The notes below the pieces were generated by a model, which saw only the letters and a list, made by a program, of their open reading frames with translations, was not told the DNA's origin and did not search any database. Made by a program: the position numbers and the translations under genes. This document shows positions 6,233 through 9,357 of a stretch of 9,357 nucleotides of DNA, piece by piece. Positions within the stretch are counted from its first letter, which is position 1. Each line of letters begins with the position of its first letter. The DNA lies in contig DGRV01000059.1 in assembly GCA_002391225.1 (NCBI GenBank), positions 1,613-10,969 on the forward strand, in the 5' to 3' direction. Origin of the DNA: Christensenella sp. UBA4379. GTDB lineage: Bacteria > Bacillota > Clostridia > Christensenellales > Aristaeellaceae.

Positions 6233-6811
6233 ATGGGAAAACTGAGCAAGGACGAAACATTTGAAAAGATCTTTACCGCCCTGTTCCCCGGCTTTTTTGA
6301 GCGGGAGGAAATCGGGGCCCTTCCGGATTCTTCCGTCTTTGCCGAGCTGGTCCTGGACTTAAAGGAACCATTGCCCTGGACAGCCCCGCTGCCCTTTCCC
6401 AAAGGGATTTCCTTCGGGCTGTACGAGGGGCCGATCGGGGCCCTGCAGGAAGCGGTTCAGACGGTGGAAGAAGACTGGGTGCAGTATTTTGACGGGGGCG
6501 GCAGGTATTTCTGCGCCTTTGACGAAGGCAGGATCGCTTCCTTCTGCGCGCTGACGGACATGGGGGCTGCGCAGGGCCTTCACATCGGCGGCCCTGGATG
6601 CGTCGGGACGCTGCCCGCCTGGCGGAAAAAGGGCATCGGCCTGGAAATGGTGCGGAGAGCTACCGAAATCTTTGTCCGGGAAGGCTATGACGTTTCCTGG
6701 ATCCACTGGACGCACCTGGAAAAGTGGTATCAAAAGCTGGGATACCGAACGGTGCTGCGCTGGAACAAAGACGGTTTTTTTATGATGGGACAGAGGGAGG
6801 AAAAACGGTGA
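6233..6811 (+). CDS. GNAT family N-acetyltransferase (first of three)
   Basis: A 192-residue GCN5-related acetyltransferase, expected to move acetyl from acetyl-CoA to an amine on a small molecule or protein. The acetyl-CoA pyrophosphate loop is Arg131-Lys-Lys-Gly-Ile-Gly136 within VGTLPAWRKKGIGLEMV. WYQKLGY (165-171) is the usual C-terminal motif B. The 80 or so residues before the recognisable fold carry an extra N-terminal segment not typical of minimal GNATs. ATG 6233 is chosen because gggagg (6220-6225) lies 7 nt before it. The same frame runs back to a TTG at 6188, but that start has no ribosome site and falls in the structured gap. The stop overlaps the next gene's GTG start by 4 nt (GTGA), indicating translational coupling. 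The substrate is unknown. Confidence 0.88.
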   Translation: MGKLSKDETFEKIFTALFPGFFEREEIGALPDSSVFAELVLDLKEPLPWTAPLPFPKGISFGLYEGPIGALQEAVQTVEEDWVQYFDGGGRYFCAFDEGRIASFCALTDMGAAQGLHIGGPGCVGTLPAWRKKGIGLEMVRRATEIFVREGYDVSWIHWTHLEKWYQKLGYRTVLRWNKDGFFMMGQREEKR

Positions 6812-7278
6812 TCCATGTAAGACTTGCGAAAAAAGAGGAACTGGACCGCGTCAACGACCTGCGCAAACAGGTGTACGACCTGCATGCCTCTGGCAAACCG
6901 GAGGTGTTTAAGCCCGTTTTCTCCCAGGAAGTCAGGGATTATATTCACGTCATCTGGGACGACCCGGAGCAGGACATCGCCGTGGCGGAGCTGGATGGGA
7001 AGATCGCTGGGGTGGCCATCCTCCACCACATCCAAAGGCCGGAAACCCCTTTTATGTATGTCAGGGATTTCCTGGACATTGACGAGCTCTGCGTGGACGA
7101 AGCCTGCCGCCGCCGGGGCGTCGCATCCGCTTTGATCGATTTCGCCAAAGGGTACGCAAAGGAAAAGGGTTATCACCGGCTGGAGCTTAATATGTGGGAG
7201 TTTAACCGGGACGCCCTGGCGTTCTACGAAGCGGCGGGCTTTACCACCTACCGCAGATATATGGAAATGATGCTGTGA
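6808..7278 (+). CDS. GNAT family N-acetyltransferase (second of three), GTG start
   Basis: A 156-residue single-domain GNAT. The core runs from the DIAVAELDGKIAGVAIL strand pair (56-72) through DIDELCVDEACRRRGVASALI, with the CoA loop Arg101-Arg-Arg-Gly-Val-Ala106. It ends with FNRDALAFYEAAGF (132-145), the standard motif B with a Tyr that often serves as general acid. The start is GTG 6808, preceded by agggagg (6794-6800) at 7 nt; starting further upstream would run deep into the previous gene. The start shares GTGA with the stop of the preceding GNAT. The sequence is clearly different from its two neighbours, so this is not a recent tandem duplication. The acceptor substrate cannot be predicted. 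Confidence 0.9.
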   Translation: MIHVRLAKKEELDRVNDLRKQVYDLHASGKPEVFKPVFSQEVRDYIHVIWDDPEQDIAVAELDGKIAGVAILHHIQRPETPFMYVRDFLDIDELCVDEACRRRGVASALIDFAKGYAKEKGYHRLELNMWEFNRDALAFYEAAGFTTYRRYMEMML

Positions 7279-7318
7279 AGGCGCTATGGCGCGGACGGAT
7301 CCCGGGGAGGAAAACAGG

Positions 7319-7759
7319 ATGAACATCAGACCCATGACCATGGACGATTATGACCGGATCTATGCCCTCTGGATGTCCTGCAAAAACATGGGCTTCAACG
7401 ACAAGGACGATTCCAGGGAAGGCATCGGAAAATATCTTCAGAGAAACCCGGATACCTGTTTTGTGGCGGACCGGGACGGGAAAAAAACCGGCGTCATCCT
7501 GTCCGGCCATGACGGCCGGCGGGGCTTTATCCATCACCTGGCTGTCCGGGAAGACTGCCGCAGGCAGGGAATCGGGCAACAGCTGGTGACGCGCGGCCTG
7601 GAAGCCCTCAAGGCCCAGGGGATCAACAAGGTCGCCCTGCTCGTATTCCGGAGGAACGAAGCGGGCAATGCTTTCTGGGAAAAGCAGGGCTTTACCGCCC
7701 GGGATGACGTGGCATACAGGAATAAGGCGCTGGCGGAACTCATCCGGATCAATACGTGA
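7319..7759 (+). CDS. GNAT family N-acetyltransferase (third of three), YpeA-like
   Basis: A 146-residue GNAT resembling the E. coli YpeA group in its opening (MNIRPMTMDDYDRIYALW) and in the LSGHDGRRGFIHHLAV segment (61-76). The acetyl-CoA loop is Arg81-Arg-Gln-Gly-Ile-Gly86, and NAFWEKQGF (117-125) is motif B, with Trp in the position often held by Tyr. YpeA itself has no settled substrate, so only the reaction class can be stated. ATG 7319 is preferred because ggggagg (7304-7310) lies 8 nt upstream. An in-frame ATG at 7286 would add 11 residues with no ribosome site and lies upstream of this Shine-Dalgarno. The gene is 40 nt after the second GNAT. Confidence 0.9.
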   Translation: MNIRPMTMDDYDRIYALWMSCKNMGFNDKDDSREGIGKYLQRNPDTCFVADRDGKKTGVILSGHDGRRGFIHHLAVREDCRRQGIGQQLVTRGLEALKAQGINKVALLVFRRNEAGNAFWEKQGFTARDDVAYRNKALAELIRINT

Positions 7760-7769
7760 GGAAAGAAGC

Positions 7770-8240
7770 ATGACGGGATATATTCAGGAAATGCGGAAGC
7801 TGGTCGGCCACCGGACGATCATCCAGTGCGCAGCCAGCGTGATCTGTGTGGACGAATTGGGCTGGGCCCTTTTGGGCAAACGGACGGACAACCATCTGTG
7901 GGGCTATTCCGGCGGCTCGGCGGAGATCGACGAAAGGGCGGAGGACTGCGCCAGAAGAGAGCTCCTGGAAGAAATGGGCCTCACCGCGGAGAAGCTGGAG
8001 TTTTTCTTCGTGAACTCCGGTCCGGAGACCCATTATATTTACCCGAACGGGGACGAGGTGTCCAATTTTGAAATCATCTACCTTTGCCGAAGCTGGCGCG
8101 GGGAGCCGCGGGCGGCGGACGGGGAGATGGAGGAGCTTCGCTTCTTTGCCCCGGAGGAGATCGACCTGGAGGAGATTTCCCCGCCGATCCGCCCAGTGAT
8201 GGCGGCGTTTATCGCTCAGGCGAAAGAGGGACGGGTTTGA
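7770..8240 (+). CDS. Nudix hydrolase
   Basis: A 156-residue Nudix enzyme, expected to hydrolyse a nucleoside diphosphate linked to another group, using Mg or Mn. The Nudix box (GX5EX7REUXEEXGU) is complete at 49-71: Gly49, Glu55, Arg63-Glu64, Glu67-Glu68 and Gly70-Leu71. Before it is LLGKRTDNHLWGYSGG, typical of NTP- or sugar-nucleotide-type Nudix proteins. ATG 7770 is supported by gagga (7758-7762), which overlaps the stop codon of the preceding GNAT gene. The gap is 10 nt, so the Nudix and GNAT genes are almost certainly one transcript. Longer in-frame versions run back into the GNAT gene without a ribosome site. The substrate is unknown; housecleaning of damaged nucleotides is one possibility. 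Confidence 0.93.
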   Translation: MTGYIQEMRKLVGHRTIIQCAASVICVDELGWALLGKRTDNHLWGYSGGSAEIDERAEDCARRELLEEMGLTAEKLEFFFVNSGPETHYIYPNGDEVSNFEIIYLCRSWRGEPRAADGEMEELRFFAPEEIDLEEISPPIRPVMAAFIAQAKEGRV

Positions 8241-8273
8241 CGTTCTGGCTGAACAAGCGAGGCAAAAGCATAA

Positions 8274-8315
8274 CAAACAGGCCGGCGCATCCCATGCGGA
8301 GCGCCGGCCTGTTTG
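8274..8315. terminator. Bidirectional intrinsic terminator between convergent genes
   Basis: CAAACAGGCCGGCGC (8274-8288) pairs perfectly over 15 bp with GCGCCGGCCTGTTTG (8301-8315), leaving a 12-nt loop. It lies between the stop of the Nudix gene (8240, plus) and the stop of the aldo/keto reductase (8335, minus). The stem ends in AAAC/GTTT on either strand. The plus strand has T-runs at 8326-8331 and 8333-8336, offset by about 10 nt; the minus strand reads TTATGCTTTT after the stem. It probably serves both directions. Confidence 0.8.
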
Positions 8316-8334
8316 ACTTCTGATATTTTTTCTT

Positions 8335-9357
8335 TTATTTGAACAGCTTGGCAGTTTTTTCCATCCTGTCCGCGACGGGGACGCCGAAGGGGCAGCGGCT
8401 TTCACAGCCCCGGCAGCCGATGCACTCGTCCGCGTGGTGGGAAAGGGACAGGTAATGCTCCCGCAGGGAGGCGGGCACCTTTGGCTGCATGACGGCCAGG
8501 TCGTAGAGCTTATTGACCATCGCGATGTCGATGTCCGCGGGGCAGGGCTTGCAGTGGCCGCAGTAGGTGCACTCCCCGCCGGCAAAGGTGTGGCGCGGTG
8601 CCTTCGCCAGGACGCTGGCGTAATCCTTTTCGCTGTCCGCCGCGGTTTCGTAGGCCACGGCCGCGTCTACCTGCTCCTTCGTATCGTACCCGCACAGGAC
8701 GGAAGCTACGGCGGGCTTGGTCAGGCAGTAGTGGATGCACTGGACCGGCGTCAGGGCGACGCCGAAGGGGGAGCTGTGCGCGTTAAACAGACGGCCTCCG
8801 GCAAAGGGCTTCATGCAGGTGAGCCCGACGTCCTGCTGTTCGCAGATTTTGTACATTTCCACACGGACCGGGTCGACGCCGTTCAGACCCTCGGCGTAGG
8901 ATTCGGCAAAGTAGTTTTCCAGGTTGTCCGTTGGCGGCATCAGGTCAAAGGCGGGGTTGACACTGAAGAGGATCATCTCCACCAGCTCGCTTTCCGCCGC
9001 TTTTTTCGCGATCACGGGGTTGTGGGTGGAAAGGCCGATGTGCCGGATTGTTCCCTGGGCTTTGAGCTCCATCACGTAGTTCAGATAGGAGCTGGGCTTG
9101 GCCAGGTTGTTTTCCCAGTCGCTCTCCAGGTCCACATAGTGGATCATGCCCAGGTCGACATAGTCCGTTTTGAGCCGCTTCAGCAGGTCCTCAAAGGCGA
9201 TCCTGCACTGCTCTACGTCCCGGGTGCGGGTGTACTGGCCGTTTTGGTAGGTGGAGCCCACGTGGCCCTGCACATACCAGCCCGCCCGGTCGTCCGCGAT
9301 GGCTTCGCCGATGATGTCCCGCGATTTGGGGTCGGGCATCCAGCAGTCGATGATGTT
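8335..9357 (-). CDS. Aldo/keto reductase with C-terminal 4Fe-4S ferredoxin-like domain (5' truncated by window)
   Basis: A cytoplasmic oxidoreductase of the aldo/keto reductase fold fused to an Fe-S tail. The frame is open to the window edge, so the true N-terminus is missing. Residues are counted from the Met at 9339. TDYVDLGMIHYVDL (58-71) holds the conserved AKR His67, and TIRHIGLSTHNP (97-108) and MKPFAGGRLF (176-185) are barrel strands. Cys257, 260, 263 and 266 (CX2CX2CX2CP) and Cys306, 309, 312 and 316 (CX2CX2CX3CP) are two cysteine sets, likely binding 4Fe-4S clusters. The usual AKR active-site Lys is absent: that strand reads WYVQGHVGS (21-29). The family is common in anaerobic Firmicutes, with substrate mostly unknown. 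It is convergent to the Nudix gene and shares its terminator. Confidence 0.9.
   Translation of the reverse strand, partial: NIIDCWMPDPKSRDIIGEAIADDRAGWYVQGHVGSTYQNGQYTRTRDVEQCRIAFEDLLKRLKTDYVDLGMIHYVDLESDWENNLAKPSSYLNYVMELKAQGTIRHIGLSTHNPVIAKKAAESELVEMILFSVNPAFDLMPPTDNLENYFAESYAEGLNGVDPVRVEMYKICEQQDVGLTCMKPFAGGRLFNAHSSPFGVALTPVQCIHYCLTKPAVASVLCGYDTKEQVDAAVAYETAADSEKDYASVLAKAPRHTFAGGECTYCGHCKPCPADIDIAMVNKLYDLAVMQPKVPASLREHYLSLSHHADECIGCRGCESRCPFGVPVADRMEKTAKLFK

Noticed and set aside
6724..6807. An upstream start for the second GNAT inside the first GNAT gene
   Set aside because: It would overlap the first GNAT by more than 80 nt without a ribosome site, while GTG 6808 has agggagg at 7 nt.
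7668..7769. An upstream start for the Nudix gene inside the third GNAT gene
   Set aside because: The added residues match no Nudix feature, and ATG 7770 has gagga overlapping the GNAT stop.
1..9357. A defence island, prophage, integron or biosynthetic cluster
   Set aside because: No transposase, integrase, restriction, toxin-antitoxin, phage structural or carrier-protein gene is present; the genes read as ordinary chromosomal content.

Overview
The window is densely coding and GC-rich. Genes start with purine-rich Shine-Dalgarno sequences (aggagg-like) 5 to 10 nt before ATG or GTG, and intergenic gaps are short. Protein content (paired S9 peptidases, a YjcQ-family protein, a NahK-type kinase, a ferredoxin-tailed aldo/keto reductase, an SPL-family radical SAM protein) points to an anaerobic high-GC member of the Clostridia, probably gut-associated. 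This assignment is inferred from gene families; there is no rRNA or phylogenetic marker here.

Layout. Positions 1-2849 hold two tandem S9 prolyl-oligopeptidase-type peptidases. The first is cut by the window start and overlaps the second by 35 nt. A near-consensus sigma-70/SigA promoter (2888-2917) follows and drives a small YjcQ-family protein (2973-3302). Next come a 6-codon mini-ORF (3385-3405), an N-acetylhexosamine 1-kinase-like phosphotransferase (3413-4468), a hairpin, a histidine phosphatase (4549-5100) and an SPL-like radical SAM protein (5149-6042). A gap of about 190 bp (6043-6232) holds AATGCGTAAT repeats and two to three hairpins. It is followed by a tight cluster of three GNAT acetyltransferases and a Nudix hydrolase (6233-8240). 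A 15-bp perfect hairpin (8274-8315) separates that cluster from a convergent aldo/keto reductase with two Fe-S cysteine motifs (8335-9357, minus strand, N-terminus outside the window).

How the genes may work together. The S9 pair looks like intracellular peptide turnover. The kinase would phosphorylate a salvaged amino sugar at C1. The GNAT/Nudix run looks like a co-translated small-molecule modification or housecleaning unit with unknown substrates. The radical SAM protein and the reductase are 4Fe-4S proteins suited to anaerobic metabolism. Apart from the coupled clusters, the genes do not form one recognisable pathway.

I see no mobile element, CRISPR array, tRNA or rRNA, and no clear novel defence or biosynthetic system. 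The points most worth a second look are the Leu in place of the catalytic-loop His in the NahK-like kinase, the mini-ORF before that kinase, a C-terminal QLSLW (sliding-clamp-binding-like) motif in the radical SAM protein, the structured repeat region at 6043-6232, and the KGGP variant in the first S9 peptidase.
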